Origin: Robertkochia sediminum
Lineage (GTDB): Bacteria; Bacteroidota; Bacteroidia; Flavobacteriales; Flavobacteriaceae
DNA: 64,000 nucleotides
NCBI RefSeq assembly: GCF_016786255.1
Contig: NZ_JADMKT010000067.1
Location: forward strand, 62,001-126,000
Reading direction: 5' to 3'
The position numbers and the translations under genes were made by a program. Positions 1 through 8,710 of this stretch are shown piece after piece. Below the pieces are notes generated by a model. The model was given only the letters and a program-made list of their open reading frames with translations, searched no databases and had not been told where the DNA came from. Position 1 is the first letter of the stretch. Every line of letters begins with the position of its first letter.

Positions 1-8
1 TAGATAGA

Positions 9-33
9 CAGCTGCAACGGTTGGTTGCAGCTG
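9..33 (+). other. Stem-loop upstream of atpF
   Basis: Two perfectly complementary 10-base arms (9-18 and 24-33) enclose a 5-base loop. No T-run follows, so this is not a standard terminator. It probably lies in the spacer between atpE (outside the window) and atpF. Spacer hairpins in atp operons can set mRNA stability and unequal subunit output; that role is inferred here. Confidence 0.6.
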
Positions 34-75
34 CCTATTATCAATTGTCGATTAAACATTATTAAAAAATATTAC

Positions 76-576
76 ATGGAAAAGTTAATAGAATCATTCT
101 CATTCGGACTCTTCTTTTGGCAGATTGTCATTTTTGTTGGATTAGTATTACTCCTTAAGAAATTTGCTTGGGGTCCAATCCTTAAAGCGGTTAACGATCG
201 CGAGGAAGGGATCAAACAAGCTTTAGAGTCTGCAGAAAATGCCCGTAAGGAAATGCAAAACCTTCAGGCGGATAATGAGAAGCTTATTAAAGAGGCCAGA
301 GCAGAGCGCGATATCATGATGAAAGAAGCTCGCGAGGTAAAAGATAAGTTGATTTCTGACGCTAAAGAGCAAGCCCAGGAAGAGGCGAACAAGATCATTG
401 CTTCAGCTCAGGCAAGCATTGAAAGCGAAAAGCAGGCAGCTATCAATGACCTTAAGAACAAGGTTGCAGAGCTTTCTATCGAGATCGCTGAAAAAGTGGT
501 TAGAGAAGAGCTTTCTGCCAAAGACAAGCAATTGAAGCTTGTAGAAGGAATGTTAGAAGACATTAAGCTAAACTAA
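76..576 (+). CDS. atpF: F-type ATP synthase subunit b
   Basis: This is subunit b, the peripheral stalk that links the membrane sector of ATP synthase to the catalytic head. The protein has 166 residues: one N-terminal membrane helix (about residues 8-28, with FFWQIVIFVGLVLLL) followed by a long charged coiled coil rich in Glu, Lys and Ala. A longer reading frame begins at 25, but the ATG at 76 gives the usual family N-terminus with the membrane helix near the start, so it is preferred. The gene sits 8 bases before atpH and ahead of atpA and atpG in the same operon. The a and c subunit genes are expected just upstream, outside the window. Confidence 0.95.
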   Translation: MEKLIESFSFGLFFWQIVIFVGLVLLLKKFAWGPILKAVNDREEGIKQALESAENARKEMQNLQADNEKLIKEARAERDIMMKEAREVKDKLISDAKEQAQEEANKIIASAQASIESEKQAAINDLKNKVAELSIEIAEKVVREELSAKDKQLKLVEGMLEDIKLN

Positions 577-584
577 TACAGGAA

Positions 585-1136
585 ATGACAGGTAGTAGGG
601 CAGCAACAAGATACGCCAAGGCAGTTTTAGGGTACGCTCAGGAGCAGGGGCTTTTAGCATCTGTGCAGAGCGATATGCTTAAGATCGTTAAGGTGATCGA
701 GGAAAACGAAGAGCTTAAGGCTTTTATAGAAAGTCCGGTGATCAAGGCCGAGCTAAAAAGTGGTGTACTCAGAGAGATCTTCGCAGATCTTAGTGATGCC
801 AGCCATAAACTTATGGCTTTGCTTTTGGAAAATAAACGTGTTGAACTTCTCGGTATGGTAGCTGAGAAATTCACTGTGCTTTACGACGAGCTGGAAGGAA
901 AACAAAATGCTATGGTGACTACTGCAGTTCCATTAACTAAAGAGTTAGAGGCTAAAGTACTTGCTAAGGTACAGGAACTTACCGGAAAAGATATTACCCT
1001 TGAGAACGTAATAGACGAAGCCATTATTGGCGGATTCGTGCTTAGGGTTGGAGATATGCAGTACGATGCGAGTATTGCGAATAAATTAAACAATCTTAAA
1101 AGAGACTTTATCAATAAAGCGGTAGTCTCTGCGTAA
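585..1136 (+). CDS. atpH: F-type ATP synthase subunit delta
   Basis: This is the delta subunit (OSCP family), which joins the top of the F1 head to the b stalk. The protein has 183 residues, a normal family length. It begins with the typical AATRYAKAVLGYA pattern, has a helical N-terminal domain, and ends with the family's GGFVLRVGDMQYDASI segment near residues 146-161. It starts 8 bases after the atpF stop, so the two are surely co-transcribed. A 65-base spacer with a stem-loop separates it from atpA. Confidence 0.95.
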   Translation: MTGSRAATRYAKAVLGYAQEQGLLASVQSDMLKIVKVIEENEELKAFIESPVIKAELKSGVLREIFADLSDASHKLMALLLENKRVELLGMVAEKFTVLYDELEGKQNAMVTTAVPLTKELEAKVLAKVQELTGKDITLENVIDEAIIGGFVLRVGDMQYDASIANKLNNLKRDFINKAVVSA

Positions 1137-1152
1137 CAATTAAAAAATGGAT

Positions 1153-1178
1153 GACCTTTAGCTTTCGGGCTTAAGGTC
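1153..1178 (+). other. Stem-loop in the atpH-atpA spacer
   Basis: Ten-base arms (1153-1162 and 1169-1178) with one internal mismatch enclose the loop TTTCGG. There is no T-run. It lies between the delta and alpha genes, so it is likely an mRNA stability or processing element rather than a terminator (inference). Confidence 0.55.
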
Positions 1179-1201
1179 GAAAATCTAAATACTTAATTAA
1201 G

Positions 1202-2782
1202 ATGGCTGAAGTTAAAGCTGCTGAGGTATCAGCAATATTAAAAAAGCAACTATCAGGGTTTGAAGGAAAGGCTTCTTTGGATGAAGTTGGTACCGTTCTA
1301 ACTATCGGTGACGGTATTGCCCGTGTATTCGGACTGAACAACGTTCAATATGGAGAGCTTGTTGCTTTCGCTAACGGGATGGAAGGTATCGTACTTAACA
1401 TCGAGGAAGACAACGTAGGTGTCGTACTTCTCGGACCTTCAACTGAGGTAAAAGAAGGTGATACTGTAAAAAGAACTGAGCGTATTGCTTCCCTTAAAGT
1501 AGGAGAAGGAATGCTTGGACGGGTAGTGGATACCCTGGGTAACCCGATCGATGGAAAAGGGCCCATTACAGGAGATCTTTACGAAATGCCGCTGGAGCGT
1601 AAGGCTCCCGGGGTTATCTTCCGTCAGCCTGTAGATGAGCCACTTCAGACCGGTATTAAGTCGGTAGATGCCATGATCCCTGTAGGTCGTGGACAGCGTG
1701 AGCTTGTTATTGGTGACCGTCAGACCGGTAAAACTACCGTGTGTATCGACACCATCCTCAACCAAAAGGAGTTTTACGATGCAGGTGAGCCTGTATTCTG
1801 TATCTATGTAGCTATTGGGCAGAAAGCCTCAACTGTGGCTGGTATTGCTAAGACCCTTGAAGATAAGGGTGCTCTTGCGTATACCGTTATCGTAGCTGCA
1901 AACGCATCAGATCCTGCTCCAATGCAGGTGTATGCTCCATTCGCAGGTGCTGCGATCGGAGAGTACTTCAGAGATACTGGTCGTCCTGCACTTATCGTTT
2001 ATGATGACCTTTCCAAGCAAGCGGTAGCTTACCGTGAGGTATCCCTTCTGCTTCGTCGTCCACCGGGACGTGAGGCATATCCTGGAGACGTATTCTTCCT
2101 GCACTCAAGACTTCTTGAGCGTGCTGCGAAAGTGATCGCAGATGACGATATCGCGAAGAATATGAACGATCTTCCGGAGTCGCTTAAGCCGGTAGTTAAA
2201 GGTGGTGGTTCGCTTACTGCCCTTCCAATTATCGAAACTCAGGCGGGTGACGTTTCTGCATATATCCCTACTAACGTGATCTCGATCACCGACGGACAGA
2301 TCTTCCTGGAGTCTGACCTGTTCAACTCAGGGGTACGTCCTGCGATCAACGTAGGTATCTCGGTTTCTCGTGTAGGAGGATCGGCGCAGATCAAGTCTAT
2401 GAAAAAAGTAGCAGGTACACTCAAGCTTGACCAGGCTCAGTACCGTGAGCTCGAGGCGTTCGCCAAGTTCGGTTCAGACCTTGATGCTGCTACTATGGGA
2501 GTTATTGAAAAAGGTAAGCGTAACGTGGAGATCCTTAAGCAGGCTCAAAACGACCCTTATACCGTAGAAGATCAGGTAGCTATTATCTACGCCGGTTCTA
2601 AGAACCTTCTTAGAGATGTACCTGTAGAGAAAGTTAAGGAGTTCGAAAGTGATTTTATCGCTTATCTGAACACCAAGCACAGAGATGTTCTTGATACCCT
2701 TAAAGCCGGTAAACTTACAGAAGAAGTTACCGATACGCTTGAGGCAGTAGCAAAAGACCTTTCTGCGAAATACAAGGCTTAA
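1202..2782 (+). CDS. atpA: F-type ATP synthase subunit alpha
   Basis: This is the non-catalytic nucleotide-binding alpha subunit of the F1 head. The protein has 526 residues. It has a beta-barrel N-terminal domain, a P-loop GDRQTGKT at residues 171-178, the family signature [17 protein letters not shown] containing the conserved alpha arginine, and a helical C-terminal domain. It is the third gene of the atpF-H-A-G run. The catalytic beta subunit gene (atpD) is not next to it; in many Bacteroidota atpD-atpC is a separate locus. Confidence 0.98.
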   Translation: MAEVKAAEVSAILKKQLSGFEGKASLDEVGTVLTIGDGIARVFGLNNVQYGELVAFANGMEGIVLNIEEDNVGVVLLGPSTEVKEGDTVKRTERIASLKVGEGMLGRVVDTLGNPIDGKGPITGDLYEMPLERKAPGVIFRQPVDEPLQTGIKSVDAMIPVGRGQRELVIGDRQTGKTTVCIDTILNQKEFYDAGEPVFCIYVAIGQKASTVAGIAKTLEDKGALAYTVIVAANASDPAPMQVYAPFAGAAIGEYFRDTGRPALIVYDDLSKQAVAYREVSLLLRRPPGREAYPGDVFFLHSRLLERAAKVIADDDIAKNMNDLPESLKPVVKGGGSLTALPIIETQAGDVSAYIPTNVISITDGQIFLESDLFNSGVRPAINVGISVSRVGGSAQIKSMKKVAGTLKLDQAQYRELEAFAKFGSDLDAATMGVIEKGKRNVEILKQAQNDPYTVEDQVAIIYAGSKNLLRDVPVEKVKEFESDFIAYLNTKHRDVLDTLKAGKLTEEVTDTLEAVAKDLSAKYKA

Positions 2783-2794
2783 TTTTAATTTCAG

Positions 2795-2828
2795 ATCCGA
2801 TTCAGGGTTATACATCCCTGGATCGGAT
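2795..2828 (+). other. Stem-loop in the atpA-atpG spacer
   Basis: The stem has a 7-bp outer part (2795-2801 with 2822-2828), one mismatch, then a 5-bp inner part (2803-2807 with 2816-2820) and an 8-base loop. No T-run follows. It nearly fills the 60-base alpha-gamma spacer. Confidence 0.55.
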
Positions 2829-2842
2829 TCATAAATCTAAGT

Positions 2843-3703
2843 ATGGCAAATTTAAAAGAAATACGTAGCAGGATTACCTCGGTAGGATCCACCATGCAGA
2901 TCACCAGCGCAATGAAGATGGTATCTGCGGCCAAGCTGAAAAAAGCTCAGGACGCGATCACTGCCATGAGACCTTACGCCGATAAGCTCACTGAGCTTTT
3001 GCAAAACCTAAGCGCTACCCTTGAAGGAGATTCAGGAAGTGTTTTCGCAGAGCAAAGAGAGGTGAACAAAGTACTTATCGTAGCCATTACTTCAAACAGA
3101 GGTTTGTGTGGAGCCTTTAATGCCAATGTGATCAAAGAAACTCAGCGAGTAGCTAAGGAAGCTTATGCTGCTAAGGAGGTAAACGTGGTTACCATCGGTA
3201 AAAAAGGAAACGACATTCTTTCGAAATCATTCCCTGTTGCATTTAACAACAACGATATCTTCGACGACCTTACCTTTGATAATGCTGCCGCCATCGCAGA
3301 AACCCTGATGCAGCACTATGCCGAAGGTAAATACGACAAGATCGTATTGATGTACAACAGCTTTAAGAATGCCGCTACGCAGATCGTAAAGACCGAAGAT
3401 TTCCTTCCTATCAGCACTGCTCAGGAGAATTCCGGAGCCGCTATGGATTACATCTTCGAACCTACCAAGGTGGAGATCGTGGAAACCTTGATTCCGAAAT
3501 CGCTGAAGACCCAATTATATAAAGCCATCAGGGATTCTTTTGCTTCGGAACACGGTGCGCGTATGACCGCTATGCACAAGGCTACCGATAACGCTGCTGA
3601 ATTAAAGGCAGAGTTAACACTTACTTACAACAAAGCCCGTCAGGCTGCTATTACCAGCGAGATCCTCGAGATCGTAGGTGGTGCAGAAGCGCTGAACGGA
3701 TAA
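2843..3703 (+). CDS. atpG: F-type ATP synthase subunit gamma
   Basis: Gamma is the central rotor shaft of F1. The protein has 286 residues. It shows the conserved N-terminal coiled-coil pattern (ITSAMKMVSAAKL, residues about 20-32) and the C-terminal helix with ARMTAMHKATDNA and ITSEILEIVGGAEAL, which inserts into the alpha-beta ring. It is the last gene of the operon: a perfect 14-bp terminator follows and no beta or epsilon gene comes next. Confidence 0.98.
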   Translation: MANLKEIRSRITSVGSTMQITSAMKMVSAAKLKKAQDAITAMRPYADKLTELLQNLSATLEGDSGSVFAEQREVNKVLIVAITSNRGLCGAFNANVIKETQRVAKEAYAAKEVNVVTIGKKGNDILSKSFPVAFNNNDIFDDLTFDNAAAIAETLMQHYAEGKYDKIVLMYNSFKNAATQIVKTEDFLPISTAQENSGAAMDYIFEPTKVEIVETLIPKSLKTQLYKAIRDSFASEHGARMTAMHKATDNAAELKAELTLTYNKARQAAITSEILEIVGGAEALNG

Positions 3704-3725
3704 GTATAACAACCTAAGGTTGTAT

Positions 3726-3759
3726 AAAAGCCCCTATGCATATCGCATAGGGGCTTTTT
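3726..3759 (+). terminator. Rho-independent terminator of the atp operon
   Basis: A perfect 14-bp stem (3726-3739 with 3745-3758) and a 5-base loop lie 22 bases after the atpG stop, with a T-run on the plus strand and an A-run on the other side. It closes the atp operon. Confidence 0.93.
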
Positions 3760-3775
3760 GGTTATGAGGTTTGCA

Positions 3776-3815
3776 GTTACAAGGTTACAAGGTTATAAGG
3801 TTCCAAGGTTATACA
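3776..3815 (+). repeat. Short tandem repeat, 8-bp unit
   Basis: Almost five copies of an 8-bp unit stand in a row: GTTACAAG, GTTACAAG, GTTATAAG, GTTCCAAG, GTTATACA. The unit length suggests slippage. No gene overlaps it. Confidence 0.8.
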
Positions 3816-3923
3816 TTTACGAGTTTATACCGCCGCGAAAGCGTTAATAGGGCTACAGGTCTTTTTGTAGATCAGTGTTGTACTCGAACTACTAATAGGG
3901 GGGTAAGTGATTTTTTCCCAGCA

Positions 3924-4045
3924 GCTAAAAAGTGAACGCTCTCCTTCCCCTGTCAGGGAGGGTCGAGCGTTTAGAAAAAGTCGGTGGACTTTTTTAGCGA
4001 AGGGGCCAGCCGGCGCGCGGGAGTTTTGCGAAGCAAAGGCGAAAG
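3924..4045. repeat. Palindrome-rich intergenic element
   Basis: The region from the atpG terminator to the next gene (3760-4153) has no credible gene. Within it, 3924-3998 folds as a nested structure. An outer stem pairs GCTAAAAAGT (3924-3933) with ACTTTTTTAGC (3988-3998). An inner stem pairs AACGCTC with GAGCGTT around a Pu/Py hairpin (about 3943-3962). A small hairpin AAAAGTC/GACTTTT overlaps the outer right arm. A GC-rich stretch and a TTTGCGAAGCAAA palindrome follow to about 4040. It resembles repeat sequences scattered between genes, but no second copy occurs in this window. Confidence 0.45.
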
Positions 4046-4153
4046 GGGTTGATTCTTATTCCTCGCATATCATTTCCCTTTTCCCTCTTCCCCCATCTCT
4101 AATACTCGGCATCACTTTTGAATGTGTATCTTTATAACATCAACACGACGCCC

Positions 4154-4654
4154 ATGAAGAATGTTTTTAAGCTATTATTTGCAGGAGTTACGATGCTGGC
4201 TTTTGCCCAATGCGGAAGTTCCCAGGTTTTTGAAACCGATCCGCCTTTTAGTTTGGATGCTTGCCATATTGAGCCATGGACAGCCGGAGAACAAAAGGAG
4301 TTTCACGGTGTTAATCTCTTCTTTCCTGTGAAAACAGGTAAAGATGTCCTCCTTGATACGGTATACTTTACAGATAAGAAAGCGCCACTTCAGCGCATAC
4401 AGCGAGACAGCTACCTCGTTTATAAAGCGGTAATAGATATGACCAATGCCCCCTACGATATTATAGCCCACGCCGACCCCAAAGAAGAATTTGGTAATCG
4501 TCCGCCGCGAAGCGATAAAAGTCCGTTCGATCTCCAAAAGAATGAGGCTGTTATTTCGTATTCCGATGCAGGGGTGCGCAAGTATTTCAAGGTTACGGGA
4601 CTGCTTACTTCCCCGGCGCTTCATTATCCCGAACGCCCCAAGATCAAAAATTAG
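4154..4654 (+). CDS. Small lipoprotein of unknown function
   Basis: The function is unknown. The protein has 166 residues, starting with a lipoprotein signal peptide (FAGVTMLAFAQC, lipobox cysteine near residue 20). The mature part has no domain I recognise; it is rich in Asp, Lys and Pro and ends PERPKIKN. An in-frame start exists at 4118, but the ATG at 4154 places the signal peptide at the N-terminus. The gene stands alone between the repeat region and the flippase gene, 58 bases upstream of the latter. Export to the envelope is well supported; any role is open. Confidence 0.75.
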   Translation: MKNVFKLLFAGVTMLAFAQCGSSQVFETDPPFSLDACHIEPWTAGEQKEFHGVNLFFPVKTGKDVLLDTVYFTDKKAPLQRIQRDSYLVYKAVIDMTNAPYDIIAHADPKEEFGNRPPRSDKSPFDLQKNEAVISYSDAGVRKYFKVTGLLTSPALHYPERPKIKN

Positions 4655-4712
4655 TGCTCATCGCTGGCTATCCCTGATAAAATAGATACATTTAGACCCT
4701 AAAAAGCAGCCA

Positions 4713-6194
4713 TTGAGTGCCCTGAAGAAACTTTTTAAGCATACATTCATCTACGGACTGGCTACGGTGCTTCCGAGATTGCTCGGACTTATCCTCACGC
4801 CATTGTATGTTTCCGGATTGCCGGAAAAGGAATTTGGGGTGTATATCCTGCTCATGGCATCACTGGTCATGGGTAACGTTTTGCTTACCTATGGTATGGA
4901 AACCGCTTTTTTTCGCTTTGTCAACCGGGGAGACGACCAACGTAAAGTGCAGCGTACAGCGCTTACATCCCTTTTGATCACCGCGCTTACCTTCTTGTTG
5001 ATGGTGGTCTTGTTCCGTTATCAGATCTCCGACTTTGTCGCTTATAAAACGGCCTATATTCTTTACGCCGTGGTGATACTCTGTTTAGATACCCTGGCCG
5101 TGATCCCTTTTGCCTGGTTCAGGCAGAACGAACAGCCCATGCGGTATTCTATGATCAAGATCACCAATGTGGTGATCAACCTGGGACTTAACCTGTTCTT
5201 TTTTCTCGTATTACCCGTACTTGCATCAAAAGGTTATGGCTGGGTCGATGCGCTCATCTTTGAGAATAAGATCCACTACGTTTTTATCTCCAATGTCATA
5301 GCCAGTGCGGCTACCTTTCTGATGGTGTCTCCCTTGTACTTCCGTATCGGATTACATATAGATCTTAAGCTTTGGAAAGAGATGTTCTTCTATGCCTTTC
5401 CTGTACTTATTGCCGGTCTGGCCTTCTCTATTAATGAAGTAGGTGATAAGATGATCTTACGCTACCTCCTTCCGGCAAATATCGCAGAGGCAGAGGTAGG
5501 TGTTTACGGCGGCGCCTATAAACTGGGGGCTTTTATGACGCTCTTTATTACAGCCTTCAAGCTGGGGGTAGAGCCCTTTTTCTTTAGTCAGGCTAATGAG
5601 GATAATGCCAGGTATACCTACGCCAATATCACACAGTACTTCGCGATCTTCGGCTCTTTTATATTGCTGTTCGTGGTCGTCTATACCGATCTCTTTGCAA
5701 TGATCCTCCTTCCTGAGAAAAGTTATTGGCGCGCTTTGTGGATCGTACCTTTTATATTGCTGGCCAACCTCTGTCTGGGCATCTATCACAACCTTTCGGT
5801 TTGGTACAAGATCACAGACCGCACCAGGTTCGGAGCCTGGATCTCCATGGGGGGCGCAGTGATCACCATAGTGCTTAACTTTTTACTTATTCCTGTACTT
5901 AGCTATAAAGGTTCGGCTATAGCCACCCTCGCGGCCTATGGTACGATGATGATCGTATCTTATGTGCTTGGACAAAAATATTACCCGGTGCCCTACGACC
6001 TTAAAAAGATCGGTGCCTATATGGGGACGTCTGTTCTGTTCTCTGTCCTGTCGTTTTATGTTTTTGACGGGGCGATATTACCGGGAACCGTACTACTTTT
6101 AGTATTTTTGAGCCTTATTTATTATCTGGAGCGAAACGAACTCAGGAGGCTGTTCCGGCCCCTGCTGGAAAAAGTCTCCGGAAAGTTTAAATAA
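4713..6194 (+). CDS. Polysaccharide flippase, MATE/Wzx-like
   Basis: This is an integral inner-membrane protein of 493 residues with about 12-14 hydrophobic segments, of the oligosaccharide flippase (Wzx/MurJ-like, MVF) superfamily. It would move lipid-linked sugars across the inner membrane for surface polysaccharide or lipid carrier export; the exact substrate cannot be read. The N-terminal pattern (FKHTFIYGLATVLPRLLG, residues 8-25) is typical of Bacteroidota members. The best start is TTG at 4713, as no ATG lies in frame upstream. It is followed after 9 bases by dut and opens a row of envelope-related genes. Confidence 0.88.
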   Translation: MSALKKLFKHTFIYGLATVLPRLLGLILTPLYVSGLPEKEFGVYILLMASLVMGNVLLTYGMETAFFRFVNRGDDQRKVQRTALTSLLITALTFLLMVVLFRYQISDFVAYKTAYILYAVVILCLDTLAVIPFAWFRQNEQPMRYSMIKITNVVINLGLNLFFFLVLPVLASKGYGWVDALIFENKIHYVFISNVIASAATFLMVSPLYFRIGLHIDLKLWKEMFFYAFPVLIAGLAFSINEVGDKMILRYLLPANIAEAEVGVYGGAYKLGAFMTLFITAFKLGVEPFFFSQANEDNARYTYANITQYFAIFGSFILLFVVVYTDLFAMILLPEKSYWRALWIVPFILLANLCLGIYHNLSVWYKITDRTRFGAWISMGGAVITIVLNFLLIPVLSYKGSAIATLAAYGTMMIVSYVLGQKYYPVPYDLKKIGAYMGTSVLFSVLSFYVFDGAILPGTVLLLVFLSLIYYLERNELRRLFRPLLEKVSGKFK

Positions 6195-6203
6195 ACCCAT
6201 CTT

Positions 6204-6638
6204 ATGAAAATTAACGTTATCAACAGATCCGCACATGCGCTGCCTGAATACGAAACACTGGCTTCTGCAGGAATGGATCTCAGGGCAAATATCGATGCCC
6301 CGATCACCCTTCAACCCCTTGAAAGAACCATCGTAAAAACCGGACTTTTTCTGGAGCTTCCTGTAGGTTATGAAGCGCAGGTTAGACCGCGTAGTGGTCT
6401 GGCCGCCAAAAAGGGGATCACTGTACTTAATGCGCCCGGAACGGTAGATGCCGATTACCGTGGTGAAGTGGGTGTGATCCTGGTGAACCTTTCTAACGAG
6501 CCTTTTACCATTGAAAATGGTGAGCGTGTGGCTCAAATGGTGATCGCCAAACACGAACGTGCAGAATGGAACGAGGTGGCGGAGCTTTCAGAAACCAGCC
6601 GCGGAGCCGGCGGATTCGGAAGTACCGGAACGAAATAA
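6204..6638 (+). CDS. dut: dUTP diphosphatase
   Basis: This trimeric dUTPase hydrolyses dUTP to dUMP and pyrophosphate, which keeps uracil out of DNA and supplies dTMP synthesis. The protein has 144 residues and all five family motifs in order: [25 protein letters not shown] (with the catalytic aspartate), ERVAQMVIA and the C-terminal [10 protein letters not shown] that closes over the active site. The gene lies between a flippase and a sugar nucleotidyltransferase. Confidence 0.97.
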   Translation: MKINVINRSAHALPEYETLASAGMDLRANIDAPITLQPLERTIVKTGLFLELPVGYEAQVRPRSGLAAKKGITVLNAPGTVDADYRGEVGVILVNLSNEPFTIENGERVAQMVIAKHERAEWNEVAELSETSRGAGGFGSTGTK

Positions 6639-6664
6639 GAATTGATTACTATACATAAACAGGA

Positions 6665-6676
6665 GGCCGAAAGGCC
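6665..6676 (+). other. GGCC-GAAA-GGCC hairpin before a start codon
   Basis: A 4-bp GC stem capped by a GAAA tetraloop ends 4 bases before the ATG at 6681. AGGAGG (6661-6666) overlaps its left arm, so folding would compete with any Shine-Dalgarno pairing. A regulatory effect is inferred only. Confidence 0.4.
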
Positions 6677-6680
6677 GTAA

Positions 6681-7703
6681 ATGCAAGAAGATATGAGAAT
6701 AATTGTGCCCATGGCAGGTCGCGGATCACGATTGAGACCACACACCCTTACTGTACCCAAACCCCTTATTCCTATCGCGGGGAAACCTATTGTACAGCGA
6801 TTAGTGGAAGATATCGCCGGTGTGCTGGAGGAGGAGATCGAAGAGATCGCGTTTATTATCAAGGATGATTTTGGGACAGAGGTAGAAGAAAACCTGGTCA
6901 AGGTGGCTGAAGGTCTCGGTGCAAAAGGAACCATTTACTACCAGGATAAGCCTCTTGGTACCGGTCACGCTATTATGTGTGCTAAGGACTCCCTGGAAGG
7001 TCCTTGTGTGATCGCTTATGCCGATACATTGTTCAAAGCCGATTTTGACCTGGATAAAAACGCCGATAGCGTGATATGGGTCAAGCAGGTAGAGAATCCG
7101 CAAGCCTACGGGGTAGTTGAGCTTAATGAAGCAAATGAGATCACCGGATTGGTCGAGAAGCCGGAAGACTTTGTTTCTGACCTGGCTGTGATCGGGATCT
7201 ATTATTTCAAGGATGCAGGCGTGTTGAAAAGCGAGCTTCAGTCGGTGCTTGATAATAACATCATCCACGGTGGCGAATACCAGATCAACGACGGGATCAA
7301 GGCTATGATGGCTAAAGGAATGCGTTTTGTGCCCGGTAAGGTAGACGAATGGATGGACTGCGGAAATAAGAATGTAACTGTTGAGACCAACAGCCGTATG
7401 CTGAACTTCCTTCATGCCGATGGGGAACAACTGGTATCGAAAAATGTAACGCTTAATAATGCAGAGATCGTCCCTCCTTGTTATGTTGGTGATGGAGTGG
7501 TGCTCGAAAACGCAACGATCGGACCAAATGTGTCTGTGGGTAATGGTACACATATTGCCAATGCTACTGTTAAAAACAGTTTAATACAGTCTCATTCCAC
7601 TGTAAAAAACGCTAACTTAGATAATGCGATGATCGGGAACCACGCTACCTTTAACGGGGAGTTTACCGATGTGAGTATCGGAGATTACTCTGCGCTTACC
7701 TAA
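6681..7703 (+). CDS. Sugar-phosphate nucleotidyltransferase
   Basis: This enzyme activates a sugar 1-phosphate with an NTP to give an NDP-sugar. The protein has 340 residues: a Rossmann nucleotidyltransferase domain (about 1-240) with VPMAGRGSRLRPHT and PKPLIPIAGKP near the start and DEWMDCGN near residue 227. A left-handed beta-helix follows, made of hexapeptide-like repeats (ENATIGPNVSVGNGTHIANATV). The family includes GlmU-like, mannose-1-phosphate guanylyl- and glucose-1-phosphate thymidylyltransferases, and the substrate cannot be assigned. ATG at 6693 is an alternative start that gives MRIIVPMAG. It sits in the envelope gene row. Confidence 0.88.
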   Translation: MQEDMRIIVPMAGRGSRLRPHTLTVPKPLIPIAGKPIVQRLVEDIAGVLEEEIEEIAFIIKDDFGTEVEENLVKVAEGLGAKGTIYYQDKPLGTGHAIMCAKDSLEGPCVIAYADTLFKADFDLDKNADSVIWVKQVENPQAYGVVELNEANEITGLVEKPEDFVSDLAVIGIYYFKDAGVLKSELQSVLDNNIIHGGEYQINDGIKAMMAKGMRFVPGKVDEWMDCGNKNVTVETNSRMLNFLHADGEQLVSKNVTLNNAEIVPPCYVGDGVVLENATIGPNVSVGNGTHIANATVKNSLIQSHSTVKNANLDNAMIGNHATFNGEFTDVSIGDYSALT

Positions 7704-7756
7704 GGACTACAGCGTGGTGACGGTCGGCGCACCTGAATAAGCAGAATTGGATTTTC

Positions 7757-8710
7757 ATGATAACCCGGGTTCGTAGCATAACAATACTTTTACTGGCAGC
7801 GCTGTGGTGTATTCCATTGATCGTTATGGGCCAGGAAGAGGGTAGCGCCGACCTTGCTACCGAAGGTGTTGAGGATGCGTTTCAGGAAAGCTTTTTTGAA
7901 GCCCTTAAAGAAAAGGGCATTGGCAACCTCGATAAAGCCCTGGGCTTGCTCTCCAAATGCAAGGAGATGCGACCCGACGAACCCGCGGTGTATTATGAAT
8001 TGGGACGAATTTACCTCGAGCAAAAGCAATATAGCCTTGCTCAGTCTCATCTGGTCAATGCCCTGGAACAAGACCCAACTAATGTGTGGTATCTTCACGC
8101 GGCAGCGCAATTGTATCTCGATCAGAAAGCTCCGGAGAAAGCCGTTAGCCTGGCAGAGCAGTATCGGGATCAGGGTTGGAAGCAAGCGCTTTTGCTGGCA
8201 GGATTGTGCATAAGAGCCGAAGACCTTGACCGGGCAGAACTGGTTTTGGCAGATGAGGAGATCCTAAAGCATGCCCCGGTGCAAACAGAAGAACTGCGTG
8301 CGCGAATTCAGCAATTACGGGATAGCAGTGCAAACCCGGTGGTTATGAAAGAAGCTCCGGAAGTTGATACGCCCGCAACCGAGGTGTTACAAACTGTCGA
8401 TGGCTTCAGGAGATCCCTGGCCGTGCTTGCAGAAAACAGGGACTACGAGTCACTTTTAAAGCAAAGTACTGAGGCCGTGAGCAATTTTCCGGCACAACCG
8501 GAGTTTTATTACTTTAAAGGCCTGGCGCTGTTGCGAACAAATGCCCCGGAAGAAGCATTGGAAGTTGCAGAAGAAGGTTTGGCCTACTTATTGGAGGATA
8601 ATGAATTGGAGTTGTCCTTCTACAGGCTTATGAAGGAGGCTTATGAACAATTAGGGAACGAGAAAAAACGAAAGGAACTTGAAAACAGGATCGGACAGAA
8701 AGGATCGTAG
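7757..8710 (+). CDS. Exported TPR-repeat protein
   Basis: The protein has 317 residues, with a signal peptide (about 1-25, ending near LIVMGQ) followed by tetratricopeptide repeats. One clear TPR stretch (PAVYYELGRIYLEQKQYSLAQ, about residues 75-95) and a second group near the C-terminus (QPEFYYFKGLALLRTNAPEEALEVAEEG) can be seen. TPRs are protein-docking scaffolds, so this is probably a periplasmic adaptor. It overlaps the next gene (DUF4292 lipoprotein) by 32 bases and is likely translationally coupled to it. Confidence 0.85.
   Translation: MITRVRSITILLLAALWCIPLIVMGQEEGSADLATEGVEDAFQESFFEALKEKGIGNLDKALGLLSKCKEMRPDEPAVYYELGRIYLEQKQYSLAQSHLVNALEQDPTNVWYLHAAAQLYLDQKAPEKAVSLAEQYRDQGWKQALLLAGLCIRAEDLDRAELVLADEEILKHAPVQTEELRARIQQLRDSSANPVVMKEAPEVDTPATEVLQTVDGFRRSLAVLAENRDYESLLKQSTEAVSNFPAQPEFYYFKGLALLRTNAPEEALEVAEEGLAYLLEDNELELSFYRLMKEAYEQLGNEKKRKELENRIGQKGS

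Noticed and set aside
3907-4137. A 76-codon frame through the palindrome region
   Set aside because: The translation runs through inverted repeats, lacks a promoter or family and resembles frames in intergenic repeats.
6099-6554. A 151-codon minus-strand frame opposite the flippase end and dut
   Set aside because: It is antisense to the strongly conserved dUTPase motifs.
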